A stretch of 64,000 nt of DNA from Sweltsa coloradensis (Eukaryota > Arthropoda > Insecta > Plecoptera > Chloroperlidae). The notes under the pieces are model-generated. The model worked only from the letters and a program-made list of their open reading frames with translations, did no database searches and was not told the DNA's origin. Both the position numbers and the translations under genes were made by a program. Below, one piece after another: positions 37,301-46,626 of the stretch. Where the stretch lies: contig JAMZAV010000892.1 in NCBI GenBank assembly GCA_024449915.1, positions 235,703 through 299,702 of the forward strand, in the 5' to 3' direction. Numbering within the stretch: the stretch's first letter is position 1; each line of letters starts with the position of its first letter.

Positions 37301-40300
37301 TTGGCGTGGGTCAACTATATTCACATCATACATTGCATGAAATGCTGCCAAGTTGTTTCATGCCGGTTACATATTATCCTAGTATTAGATTATGCAGTTT
37401 ATGCACTGTAAAATCTCGTTTGTTTCAGGTTCTAAGTATGCGCAGACCGGAATGTTCGAGGTGACGAAAGCCGAGGAAGAGGCTCCACCCAGCACCTCCC
37501 CTCCGCCGTCTCCGGGGGCGGGAACCAAGCCCACTTCCGCCCTACGAGTTACCGTCCCCAGCGAACTGCAAGGGGTTGCCTACATCGAGGTCCTTTGTCA
37601 GAAAGGTTGGGCTGAAACAATAGCATTGTTTACCTCTAGACCTAGGTCTATGTCAGTAAAATATAAATAAGTAGGCTACATCATAATAGCATAGAATGCC
37701 TTCTGCCTGGAGACCTAAATAACAACCAGTATTGTGGGTTGTGACAGATGCTCAATTGGGTGTTGGTTTGGTAAAACATGGGTGCTGTGATCCCGTTTGG
37801 AATCTTGGGCTTCAACATGACAAATGTGTGAAGCTCAAGAAGGTAGTAGCCTACTATCAACATATTCTTAGTAAAGTAATACAGTTGGTGTGGCCCTCAG
37901 ACCAGGAAGACTTGTGCAGCGCCAGCATCAACCTGCTGGGCTCCGGTCCGACCAGTTCCAGTCCCGACCTTCACTGGCAACAGAAGCTCTTGCGCTTCAA
38001 CATGACAAATGTGTGAAGCTCAAGAAGGTAGTAGCCTACTATCAACATATTCTTAGTAAAGTAATACAGTTGGTGTGGCCCTCAGACCAGGAAGACTTGT
38101 GCAGCGCCAGCATCAACCTGCTGGGCTCCGGTCCGACCAGTTCCAGTCCCGACCTTCACTGGCAACAGAAGCTCTTGCGCTTCAACATGACAAATGTGTG
38201 AAGCTCAAGAAGGTAGTAGCCTACTATCAACATATTCTTAGTAAAGTAATACAGTTGGTGTGGCCCTCAGACCAGGAAGACCTGTGCAGCGCCAGCATCA
38301 ACCTGCTGGGCTCCGGTCCGACCAGTTCCAGTCCCGACCTTCACTGGCAACAGAAGCTGGAGGCTGCGCAGAACGTGCTGTTCTGCAAGGAGCTGTTCAA
38401 CCAGCTGGCGCAAGAGGCCGTACAACTCCAGGCGCCCATACCGCACATGGTCGTCGGTAACCAGATCATGGCCACGGTGAGGCTCACGCAACTTGTTAGC
38501 GTATCTGCTTCCATGCAGAAGGTTCAGGGTTCGATTACCGCCAAAGTCAGAAGTTTTTTAACTTATTATTATTATTTATTTAGGCTATTTTTTATTTTTT
38601 TTTTTATTTTTATTATGATTTTAAGTTCATCAGTTCTTGTCTTAGGAATTTGTAAACGCTGAATTTGGAGCCGTCCTAGCAACGAGGCACATCATAAATT
38701 TAAATTTGTTCTGAATCAGCCTTGTTGATTTTGGCGTTGATCCACGGGTGTTCGCACTGTCCATACCACTGATTGCTATATTTCCTATTAAAAATGTCGA
38801 TCTTTGGTTGGTTGTCGCTCACTTGTCAGCTGTGTCAGGGCCTACAGGATTGGCTTGGTCACTTTGGTTTACTGTCCCTCACTGGAAATCAGTTATATAA
38901 CTGAGTGGGTAGACTCTAAATACAAATTTATTTATTTATTAACTTGTCCGCAAGAGAATAAATGCCCCAAGCTCTGGACATAGTCAGAGCTTGAAACCTG
39001 TAGTATTTGTCAGACCCATGGCAACAAATGCCCTGAAACTAGAGGCAAATTCTTGATGTCGACGTAAGACACTCTCCCCTTGCCAGTGGCTGGATCTGTC
39101 CAGCATGCATCTGTCCTCCTTACATCTCTAGGCTAGAGTGGCGTATAGTGACCTGACAGGTGGCGCGTTAGGTCATTGTATATTTTATTTTGCTTTTGGA
39201 TCCCAGAGGGCTGAGTGAGTAGTTTTTGTTATGAATTGGGTTGTGTTCAGGTAGTTTAAAACTGCTTCAGGCTTTTAGGTTGAGTCAGGTAGGGAAAAAT
39301 GGCCGTTATTAATTATAACTAGGCGTATCATTGATATCAAAATGAAATCAATGATAAACAGAGATCGTTGTTTGTGTATTTTAGTCTTTTGGTTGTAAGA
39401 CAACGATGTGACTTGTTTGATTTTCTGCTTCTAAGGTTTAAAACATCATACTGAACGATTTCTTCCCAGGTTCTCCCGGGCATCCAGTTGATAATCGGCC
39501 TGTGCCACAGTACGGGCACGGACAAGAAGCCCAACTCGACGCCCCCCCAGAAGACGGAACACGACCACGTCCTGGAACACTCGTTGAAACCAGCTGCTGC
39601 GTCAGGTGCACCACAAGAACACGCATCACCCGTTCCCACACCCGTCTTCCGGACCGATCGGGCCCAGCAAGAAGCGTTGCCTGGCGGGACCCACTGCGCC
39701 GACCGCTACCAGCTCTACGAGATGACCAAGAGGTTGGGGGTCGATACGAGGCCTTTTGGTACTTCATTGATAAAATTGTTGAATAACAACCCGCAAAGTG
39801 TTCACTAAAAAATAAATGGAACAAAATACTTAAAGTAAAAAATTACTTAGGCCTACTGTATTTATGCAAGTGTAGGCCTCGGCTCGGGTATATTCAAAAT
39901 TACCAAGTTCAAAAAGTGGAGTGCGGCCATTATGTGAAGCCATTTTTTCAATAGTATTTAATATTCAAATATCCACTTCTTTAAAACTTGATTGCTCAAA
40001 ATATGGGTGGCGGCCATAACCCGATGGCGGCCTATAATCCGAGTAAATGCCGGTACGTATTTTGTAAAATTTAAACTGTATTTTCCCATATGTAAAATAG
40101 TAATACTAAAATAAGTTTAAGGTTCTGTTAAATATAATCTAAATCTCAATGATTTTAAAGGGGGGGGGGGGGGGGCTTTCTTTTTTGAGCTCTTGTGTTC
40201 TGTAAATAAGGTAGGCATACTGGTACATCACACTGCCTGTGCCTGACATATGCAACTACAGTAGGGCCTAGATGCTAAGTTTGTAAGGTATATTGGGACT

Positions 40301-41984
40301 TCTCGTGATAAAACAGAATGAATAGGCGCCCAGGAAAAGTTTTATTGATTGTTTTAGTTTTTCTATTGATATGTATTGTTACTGATAGAAAGTTAAAAGG
40401 AACTTCAAGGATCTAGTAAGGGGGTTCTTATTTTGAAGAGGAATTGTATCATACTTGGACCCTAGACTACCTATATTGCAAATTTAACTTTTTTGTGGAA
40501 TTTACCCCAAGATGGGTTAATATGACATTTAGCCTACAGTCTAAAAAGTGACCTACTGCTAGGGGGTGTGCGAGACTCGAAATTTCGAGCCGAGATCGAG
40601 CACGTCAACATTTCTCGCTCGCTCGCTCGTGTGATTTTTTGATGCTCGAAAAATTTGAGTCTCGAAATGACTCTAGAATTGTTCGAGAACGAACGAAAAT
40701 ACGGCCTCGGCGGCGTAATATTCCATATTATGACGCGCTCTGCAACATTCTTCACGTCGACGCGAACAGCTGACTGGTAATGGGCATTGCGCAGGCGCAG
40801 GCCATCGATGCTCTCGCTTTTACGCCGTGCCTGTGCGCACCGACCTGCGCATGTCTCCAAAGAACTCGGATAAAAACATGCCAACCTCTTCTTTGGTCTA
40901 ATATCGATATGTCGCAGACATGCGTTCGACTTTAAATCGACTATCGACTTTTACGAATTACGACGTACGTCACAAGGGTGCAAGTTGTTTAGCGTCTGTC
41001 ATTCCGTAAACGACTGAATCAATTTGAAATGTTTTATATTATGCGACGGACCTATGTTTTTTTTACTTTCCGTATTATTTGAAGAAATTAGTGTTCCCTA
41101 TATGTGTTTTAATACAAATTTTCAGGTAAAGCGCAATTGAAATACGAGGTGAAAAGAACATAGTATGACTGCCTTAACCCTACTTATTGTGTAATGGCCC
41201 ACAGCAACTTAGAGCATTAATTCAATGCACCCAAAGGGTGTGAGGTGAACTACTGCTGGCCTAGGCCTAGCTAGCCCTACAAGGCTAGGCCTAGAGGCCC
41301 CCTGCAACTTACCTTAAAGGCTTCTAGGGCCTAGCTAGGCCCAACCCTAAAGGCCTTGCCTAGGGCCAAAAATAATATTGATTCTTTGAACTTCAAATAG
41401 AAAGAACACAATTGTAAATAGTGAAGGCAATTTAGAAATGAGCCTAGGCCTAGGCTAGCTTAGGGCCCAAGCAGTAAACCTATGATTAAAATTGATTTTA
41501 GATTAATGTTTTATCAATTGGCAGGCCCAACACTGTAATAACATATTGAAAATTTTGTGTTTATAACATCGTGACAAAAAGTTTTTACCAAACATTTGTG
41601 GTAAATTAAATTTTGGTCTGCTCGCTCGAATCTCGCTCGAAAATCAAACAAAAGACCAAATACTCGCTCGATCTCGCTCGACTAAAAAAATCCCTGCTCG
41701 CACAGCCCTACCTACTGCAGATAGTAATCGGTCAAAAATCATGCACTTCATTTTATTCAAATGTTCTTTTCCTGAAAATTCTCATCTCTGTTTTCAGTCA
41801 AACGTTACTTGAGCAAATCATCCAGCAAGCCCAACATTTCTTCATGCGATTACGAACGGAATACGTCCTCGATACAATCGCCAAGGAAGTGAAGGACCCA
41901 CTGATCGTCTCCCACTGGAATGCTCTCAATTCCCCCACGCAGTCGTGTGTGAAGATTAACATCGTGACGCACGGTTACGATACG
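22533..41984 (+). CDS. MED17: Mediator complex subunit 17, seven N-terminal exons (C-terminal exons absent)
   Basis: Exons: 22533-22621, 31122-31310, 31566-31885, 37429-37605, 38271-38476, 39470-39732, 41798-41984; 1431 nt, 477 codons, all phases join. MED17 is a core head-module subunit of Mediator, linking activators to RNA polymerase II in the nucleus. Diagnostic stretches: VNISVEAPCENQIQEI (exon 1), LSMSESLAKLAQKIDFS and QSSLWPWDSVRNKLR (exon 2), LTEICVLSDVL, ERLRLSQNE, LLRLRQNWRLKKV and GDLSYRTAG (exon 3), HWQQKLEAAQNVLFCKELFN and PHMVVGNQIMAT (exon 5), DHVLEHSL (exon 6), LLEQIIQQAQHFFMRLRTE and KDPLIVSHWNAL (exon 7). This covers about 70% of the ~650-residue family. The last exon ends at a good donor (ACG|GTGAGT), but no later exon is recognisable, as retrotransposon and satellite fill the rest. 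Exon 5 has decoy acceptors upstream; exon 6 contains two compensating frameshifts. Confidence 0.93.
22724..22802. repeat. Dense cluster of TAGGCC/CCTAGG words
   Basis: GGCCTAGCCTAGGCCCTAGG-type permutations fill this stretch. Similar clusters are at 24296-24314, 32786-33240 and 41255-41345. TAGGCCTA also occurs singly every few hundred bases across the introns and flanks, but not in exons or in the LTR element. Confidence 0.8.
23101..23129. repeat. (AAT)n microsatellite
   Basis: About nine AAT/ATA trinucleotide repeats in MED17 intron 1. Confidence 0.9.
23250..23700 (-). pseudogene. LINE reverse-transcriptase C-terminal remnant
   Basis: The minus strand reads KMYFLPIISYASVTWTIGRK and KTIRNKLEVESLRNKIGRER followed by WWYGHVRRM, a common post-RT motif (LRWYGHVxRM) of LINE elements. 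Stops accumulate after GHVRRM-KQDRI. A 5'-truncated, antisense fragment in MED17 intron 1. Confidence 0.7.
24595..25373 (+). mobile_element. Non-autonomous element of the GATGAGCG/CGCTCATCC family, copy in MED17 intron 1
   Basis: Starts ACTAGGAAAACGCTAAAGTC and ends CTCGCTACGCTCATCCAA. Internally it carries two tandem copies (about 180 bp apart) of a block with CTTATATTAAAAGCTTTATT and TCACCCGTTTGGTCAGAAT, not seen in the 19188 copy. No coding signal. Confidence 0.7.
25616..27365. mobile_element. 1.75-kb inverted-repeat element with repeated GGGGCTA...GAGACA motifs
   Basis: The terminal inverted repeats span about 27 bp (GGGTCAAGTGGGGTATAGAT... / ...ATCAATACCCCACATGACCC) with two mismatches. 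Subterminal copies of GGGGCTAAAATGAGACA in both orientations cluster at 25795-25915 on the left and 26940-27345 on the right. This is typical of arrays of transposase-binding sites. I recognise neither the superfamily nor a target duplication. No transposase is encoded; its middle is occupied by another MITE. Confidence 0.75.
26268..26703. mobile_element. Nested MITE with GGATCCAGTGGCATAGGAAAG-like ends
   Basis: GTGGATCCAGTGGCATAGG at the left and CCTACGTGCCTGGGTGGATC at the right are inverted relatives. Both lie next to G- or C-runs (26292-26335, 26650-26668). It sits inside the 25616-27365 element. Confidence 0.6.
27948..28384 (+). mobile_element. tRNA-derived SINE, family 2, full-length reference copy
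   Basis: The head GGCTCGTTGGTCTTGTGGTT plus TAGCGTATCTGC, then GGTTCGATTCCCG (B box), forms an almost complete tRNA-like fold. A 5-bp anticodon stem TCTGC/GCAGA encloses TTCCAAT (CCA in anticodon position). A hairpin CAGAAGTTTTTTAACTTCTG follows, then a ~300-bp body and a (TTTA)n tail. A second head fragment (GGCTCGTTGGTCTTGTTGTG) sits 21 bp upstream at 27927. In MED17 intron 1, sense orientation. Confidence 0.9.
28385..29522. other. MED17 intron 1 stretch without a recognised gene
   Basis: Sequence at 29165-29220 (CTTCTTTCCAAGGGGTGGGA...) is weakly repeated at 30123-30180, so a low-copy repeat covers both. The open frame at 29165 is Gly/Arg-rich low complexity with no splice sites in register, and I do not call it a gene. 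Confidence 0.4.
29523..29994. mobile_element. 472-bp MITE with GAGCCGCTTTCGTTTACCTC ends
   Basis: The left end GAGCCGCTTTCGTTTACCTC and continuing GCCAGAG are exactly inverted at the right end (CTCTGGC...GAAAGCGGCTC), about 33 bp with a few mismatches inside. Internal half-repeats (CCAGAGTAACCCGG, GAGTCGCTTTCGTTTAC) suggest several binding-site copies. No coding potential. In MED17 intron 1. Confidence 0.8.
32786..33240. repeat. TAGGCCTA-rich intronic segment
   Basis: At least a dozen AGGCCTAGGCCTA-type words occur here, interspersed with unrelated AT-rich sequence. No larger repeat unit is evident. In MED17 intron 3. Confidence 0.75.
33540..33670. repeat. Tandem hairpin units around TTCTTACGGCAGAACGTAAGAA
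   Basis: Each unit is a self-complementary TTCTTACG...CGTAAGAA followed by TTGTTAAAAATTA or TTGCTAAAAACTA. Three to four units stand in a row, and another copy is at 33990-34035. The second unit has a compensating pair of changes (ACCGCAGACCGT for ACGGCAGAACGT). Confidence 0.7.
33867..34772. mobile_element. ~900-bp element with ~140-bp terminal inverted repeats
   Basis: Starting GGGTGTGTTGACAGAAACAC at 33867, the left arm continues to the TTCTTACGGCAG hairpin near 34007. It is mirrored from 34633 (CTGCCGTAAGAATATACAC) to 34772 (GTGTTTCTGTCAACACC). The arms differ by scattered substitutions. Long inverted repeats without coding sequence fit a foldback-type element. Confidence 0.7.
34895..37428. 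other. Remainder of MED17 intron 3
   Basis: AT-rich, with scattered TAGGCCTA words. I see no exon matching MED17 or another gene, and no repeat with clear ends. Confidence 0.4.
37804..38358 (+). repeat. Three tandem copies of a 185-bp segment spanning the MED17 exon 5 acceptor
   Basis: Units 37804-37988, 37989-38173 and 38174-38358 are nearly identical (observed changes include TTGGGC/TTGCGC and GACTTG/GACCTG). Each contains intron end, the acceptor GTGGCCCTCAG (exon start at 37901, 38086 or 38271) and the first 88 bases of exon 5. Only the third runs on into the complete exon with a donor (38476). Use of either upstream acceptor without further splicing would reach an in-frame TGA 36 codons on. 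Confidence 0.95.
38481..38942 (+). mobile_element. tRNA-derived SINE, family 2, inserted next to the MED17 exon 5 donor
   Basis: Starts about four bases after the exon 5 donor (GTGA|GGCTC...). The head is diverged, with TTAGCGTATCTGCTTCC and the B box GGTTCGATTACCG. The hairpin is expanded by TTATTATTATT. The body and tail match the 27948 copy (ATATAACTGAGTGGGTAGAC, then TTTATTTATT). Confidence 0.85.
39586..39703 (+). other. Frame-shifted segment inside MED17 exon 6
   Basis: Family-like sequence follows frame 0 up to EHDHVLEHSL. It moves to another frame at the AAA run 39587-39589 (apparent extra base), giving QLLRQVHHKN and GPIGPSKKR, which resemble MED17. It returns to frame 0 between about 39686 and 39703 before RYQLYEMTKR. 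Frame 0 itself stays open throughout, and the exon's end phases need a net shift of zero. Confidence 0.7.
40161..40177. repeat. Poly-G run
   Basis: About 16 consecutive G bases in MED17 intron 6, likely length-unstable. Confidence 0.9.
40560..41710. mobile_element. 1.15-kb hAT-like element with perfect 8-bp target duplication
   Basis: The ends TAGGGGGTGTGCGAG and CTCGCACAGCCCTA are inverted, and CCTACTGC flanks both sides exactly (40552-40559, 41711-41718), diagnostic of hAT transposition. The subterminal regions are rich in CTCGCTCG/CGAGCGAG-type words, likely binding sites. There is no transposase frame. It ends 87 bp before MED17 exon 7. Confidence 0.9.
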
Positions 41985-42279
41985 GTGAGTAGAGTTTTTT
42001 ATTGTCGCTGAATAAGTGAAGATACTTTGCGATGTCTGCATATGAAGGACTCAAGGAAGAGTATCCACTAAAATGAAACCAAAATTACAAAATACCTCAG
42101 CCTCTGACGTCACAATATCATGTCTAGTGTTGGGCCTCTAGTCTACTAATACTTTAACTAGGAGACCTTGTTGAAGCCATGAACACTGTAACTGTGTGCA
42201 GGCTATGTACCTGTATGCCAAACTATTCCCAAACGTAGTGTTGTCCTCGCCGAACAGTTAATAATATTCCAAAGCTTAA

Positions 42280-42652
42280 GAGGGTTCACCACCCTTTTGA
42301 CAGTTAGTAAATAGCGGTTTGCTCGGCCAAAAAGCATCCTACGTATATACAATTTTGCAAACTTGTCAATAAAGCATACATGGACGTTCCAACAGTCATA
42401 GATTTTCAAAATTTTGACTTGATCGGCCAGAAAAAATTCACGAATATAGTCAATTTTGGACTTTTTAACAAAATTGAAATTCGTGAAATCTAATTTATTC
42501 TTTATAAATTATTTCAAAACAAATTTTAGGAATGTGTTACTATAGAAACCTTTATTTCCACTTTCTTGAGATATGTTCAAAATTTCTAAGAACTGTGATG
42601 TCATTCAGCCGAGCAAACAGAAAATTGCCTAAAAAAGGGGTGGTGAACGTTC
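42280..42652. mobile_element. 373-bp TTAA-flanked piggyBac-like MITE
   Basis: TTAA on both sides (42276-42279, 42653-42656), with inverted ends GAGGGTTCACCACCC / GGGGTGGTGAACGTTC. Internally homologous to the interrupted element at 18957-20100. It follows MED17 exon 7 in what should be the next intron. Confidence 0.8.
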
Positions 42653-42656
42653 TTAA

Positions 42657-43190
42657 GATCAACTAACCTATTTGAAACTTTTTTGGGAACTTTTCCTGCT
42701 TCCAGTTGTCATCTCATAGATATGCAATTTTGCGTCATTGTCAAGTAAGGAGATGGTCACTCTTCTATAGTGAAAGATTATTAAACATTATTGCACAATA
42801 TTCACATAGGCTATAAATTCCGAAAATTACCAATTTTTATGATTTTACAAAAAATCCAATAATCCTAAAAATCCACTTTTATTTATTTTCGACTTGTTTG
42901 TGATGGTTAAAAAATGTGCTTCTATCAAAGGGACTTTATATACATGACCATAACATGTGTGCAAAGTGTGGTAACCAATCTGATAAAAACTGGCTTCAGG
43001 AAAAATTCCAGAAAAAAATCACTTGTATTGCAGACTTTAAATGGGTTCTTTGGCTGATTTTCTTACTGCAGCATGCTAAGAACTAGGTGACCTACTTGCC
43101 GGAGTAGGATAGTGCGGCGAGTGATTACGAGTGACAAGCGAGCGAACCATCAAGTGAGGGGACATGAGAGGTTGCTGTTTTTCACTCGGG
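42657..43190. other. Non-coding stretch between MITE and LTR element
   Basis: Presumed MED17 intron 7. I looked for the next MED17 exon here and found no matching frame. Confidence 0.45.
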
Positions 43191-43194
43191 AAAT

Positions 43195-45417
43195 TGTAAC
43201 ACAACGAACCTACGACCCCTCAGGTAATCGATAAGCTCGTCGTTGGATACTTCTCTAAATAGTTAAACTTCGAAAAATAACATTTAATAAACAAAAACAT
43301 ACTCGGCGATGGGTCGCCTAATTAAAGGAAACACGATTTCTGATCTCACTTGGAAGTAAAATTATTAAGAATAAAAACAACTGATCAAGACTAAAATCAC
43401 TCAACTTGAATGATTACTCTACCTAGGCGTGAACCTGGTACTCAAGTCTAAAGTTACCTAACCAGTTCATAACACACTCCTATAACCTCACCAAGACCCA
43501 CAAAATTAGAAATCGTACAACAGCGAAGACAAACATCTCTGAATACAACTTATAATTTATACTAGATCTAGGATGACATTACAACAGACAATCAACGGTC
43601 ATAAGTTAAACCAGAACGGGCTATATTGCATGACACAAATGAATTTCCTTCATTGACAAGGAATACTTTTTCAAACCCTACCTACAGTACTGATGTCTAA
43701 AAGCGAAATGGATTCCAGTTAAGATATCTCTTGGTCTGATGGACAACAGTAAAGTTTTCCCGAAAATTTATGGAAATATAATTGTTAATAAAACTTAATT
43801 TAAATACTAAATCACAAATGATCATGACTCCCATCGAAACCTTATGACGTCGAAGAAGTCCGACGTGTAGTTCCGAAAACTTGCTGCGTATTTGTAGACG
43901 ATCGTAGTCTTGTATTGAAGATCCTGTCTTGAGTTCGTATCCCGGCTGTGATTACTCTTGAGTTCAACTTTCCCTTGATAATGTTTGAGCGGTGATAAAA
44001 TGCGATATTTTATCGTGCGAATAACTCAACTCCGACCGTACGTTTTTAATGTTTCACACTTGCCCGATATCAGCATTCCAAGTTCAACAACCAAGTTTTT
44101 TCCTGTATCTCACACGGTAAACTGTCAGGCGTTCAATAATGTAAACACGCCTACTTTTATCGGCTCAGTTCTGTTCTTACCCGTCTTTATTACCAAAGCA
44201 CTTCGTTCGACGTTGCTGGCTCAGGCACTCACGAATGTTCCAAGTTCTTATTGTTGATGTTATCTCTAAGCTCTTTGCAATTAAAATTCGCCATTTTATT
44301 CTTCAACTAAATGCATTTACGAATTCCAAAAACCAATTTACATAAAAACTAAGCCCTCGGTCATGATATCGAATGGTAATTAACTGTTCCTTATATGTTC
44401 CTATATTTGGATTCATAAACAATATTATCCTCACCGATTTCCTTTTTATAATTTTTCAATCTGTATTTCGTTGTAATACAACCACCAAACCTTGCTTGCG
44501 TTATCGCGTCCTAAACTCCAGGCTACGCGAATATAATTTTTCTCGGTTCCTTTAAAATCCCAACTAACTCTCGGTCCAGATATCGAATGGTTCTAACCCT
44601 TTCTGGTTATCGATGCTGTCTTTTATCAAGTCCGTAGGTTTATTAATATGCTCCTAAAGCATGCAAAAGTTCGTTTACTCACGTATCCCTGGGCTGGGCT
44701 AGCCTTATAAAAAGGTACCTCGGTTGGTTATCTTTTTTCGTTGATTTTCTGGTATTTCTTCTTGGCAGATCGCCGTTCACTTCGATTATCACTTTCGCAG
44801 ATTTAACACGCGTTTTCTATATCCAAAGTGTTCTTTCCTAGTACACTTTCCCTAAGTTTTACGCAACGTCTCAAATCGCCCACGCACACGACCGATTTCC
44901 AACTTCACGTCTCAAAGCTCTCACGACACACTGCCGACAAACGCCGCTCTCAACAATCAAAAAACCGATCGTAGCGTTATGATAACCAATCAAAGACCAG
45001 CACACAGCGTCATTAAACTGAACTAGGTCCAAACAAATGTCCGGGTGACGCTACATGCGAAAATGATGAAATATGATCTTGGCATTTTCTAGAATTTAAT
45101 AAAATAGATTGACATAGATTTTATATTAAAATTGTTAAACTTAAGTGAATCACATGATTCTTTTTATGAAATCAAATGAAATTTTCTCTAGTTTCTGATT
45201 TAAATCAAACCCGTTCTGTATTATTAGTATTTAATTAGTTTATACATGGTTTCCATATTTAACCCAGTTGCCTCAGTAGTAGCCTCGAACCAGCTCATGA
45301 AAAATACACATCTCTCCTTCCACTGACCAACGACATCGACTTCGAGATACAAATCGATCTTCGACCGACCAAAGCCAAAAGACCTAAGTACACTCAGAGA
45401 GAGGCCGTATAGTCTCA
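43195..45417 (-). repeat. 3' LTR of the retrotransposon
   Basis: 2223 bp, beginning (minus strand) TGAGACTATACGGCC and ending GGTTCGTTGTGTTACA. A TATAAGG-type box (TTTTTATAAGGCTAGCC, near 44700-44715) may be the LTR promoter. Short open frames inside are not conserved between the two LTRs and are not genes. Confidence 0.93.
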
Positions 45418-45428
45418 TTACCCCACTT
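45418..45428 (-). other. Polypurine tract
   Basis: AAGTGGGGTAA directly precedes the 3' LTR start in minus-strand sense, the expected place for the plus-strand primer of reverse transcription. Confidence 0.65.
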
Positions 45429-45820
45429 GGTTCAAACGTACAAAGTACACATCTTTTACTTTGAAACAACTCACAACTTCAATCCACAAGTGATACTTGG
45501 TAGTACAAACCACACGTTAAAGAAATCCAACCAAAAACACAACTGACAAGTGTCAAAATGATCCACCTGTTGCCAATCAAAACACAACACCTGTCGCCAC
45601 TTTGAACGACCTTTAGAAAACAAAACAATCTGATGCGTGACCTTGACACCCCACAAACCACAACAAACAAAAGAACTCGATTCGCCCACCTGTTGCTCTA
45701 CAACTTCTGACGTCTCAGATTTCATCACAAATACCCAGACAAACCTACCTTGCTGGTAACGCGAGTTACATTTCTATTGTTGAACAAAGTTCACAAAGGT
45801 CACCCCACCAAATCAAAGCC

Positions 45821-46590
45821 CTACGTAACAACTTTGTATTTTTTAAGATTTACAATATTAAAGACTCCTTTAATCCTACCTCCTTCCTCAGCTAATTCGT
45901 AAGCGTTCCGACCAGCCAAAGATACCACGGTCATAGGTCCAGTATATAATAAAAAGAATTTCTTCGTTTCCTTCTTACTCAAGTTGGACAAATGAAGTGA
46001 TTTCAAAAGTACCAAATCCCCGACTTTTAGTTCAGTCTTCCTAGAGAATTTTCTTTCGTGTAAACACTTTCGTCTTTCACCCTGATGAACTAGTTTAGCT
46101 CTGACCAAATGCATTTTAATCATAGATGAATTTACGACATGTCGATTAATATTTATCTGACTTGTTTCAAAACAGACTCGAACCTTGTTATGATAAAGCC
46201 AGTCAACTCCCAATATTACATTCCTAATTAAATCTTTGACCACCAAACACACCACCTCGGTTAATTGATCATCGATACTAAGGGTTACAAACACTTGCTT
46301 AGTGATTTTTTTACTCTTGCGATTGGTCGCTCCCAAAACTGTCACCCCTACGACTGGTAAGGTAACTAACTTTGTATTTTTCAACAACAGTTCCTCATAA
46401 AACACCTCTGAAATACAGGTTGCTTCACTGCCACTGTCCAACAACGCCCAAGTTACTACTCCCTCCATTTCTACAAGGCACTCTGGGCACGGTGGAAAAA
46501 GATTTTGTTTTAACAAATCGTCCTTGTCTTCCCCAAGAAGTTCCTCGACTGGATTTAAAAAAACTGTTTCTACTGAGCGTAAAAATGTTG
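45821..46590 (-). pseudogene. pol remnant: retroviral-type protease fused to integrase C-terminus
   Basis: Open frame following gag in the -1 frame; an internal ATG is at 46516, but the frame is open upstream to the gag end. The protease active site is LLDSGSEATCIS, followed by VILGVDWLYHNKV (the ILG motif of pepsin-like retropepsins). About 20 residues later the sequence becomes integrase C-terminal (RKFSRKTELKVGDLVLLKS, FLLYTGPMTVVSLAGRNAYE, FNIVNLKKYK). Reverse transcriptase (no YxDD), RNase H and the integrase catalytic core are all absent. The joint near residue 125 of the ATG-initiated frame is an in-frame deletion. The frame remains open to a stop at 45821. Confidence 0.88.
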
Positions 46591-46626
46591 ATGCTGTCGG
46601 ATCTCGCTCGCTCTGCGGTCCGACTC

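Noticed and set aside
37890..38662. Independent protein-coding gene in the long open frames over the triplication
   Set aside because: The frames are MED17 exon 5 sequence repeated with intron pieces; the starting ATGs are intronic or out of frame.
43985..44257. Open frame in the LTR as an accessory gene
   Set aside because: The other LTR copy changes frame and length, and it is antisense to the element.
45224..45728. Possible env-like or accessory ORFs between integrase end and 3' LTR
   Set aside because: They are short, overlapping frames crossing the purine tract and LTR edge, with no signal peptide, membrane segment or motif.
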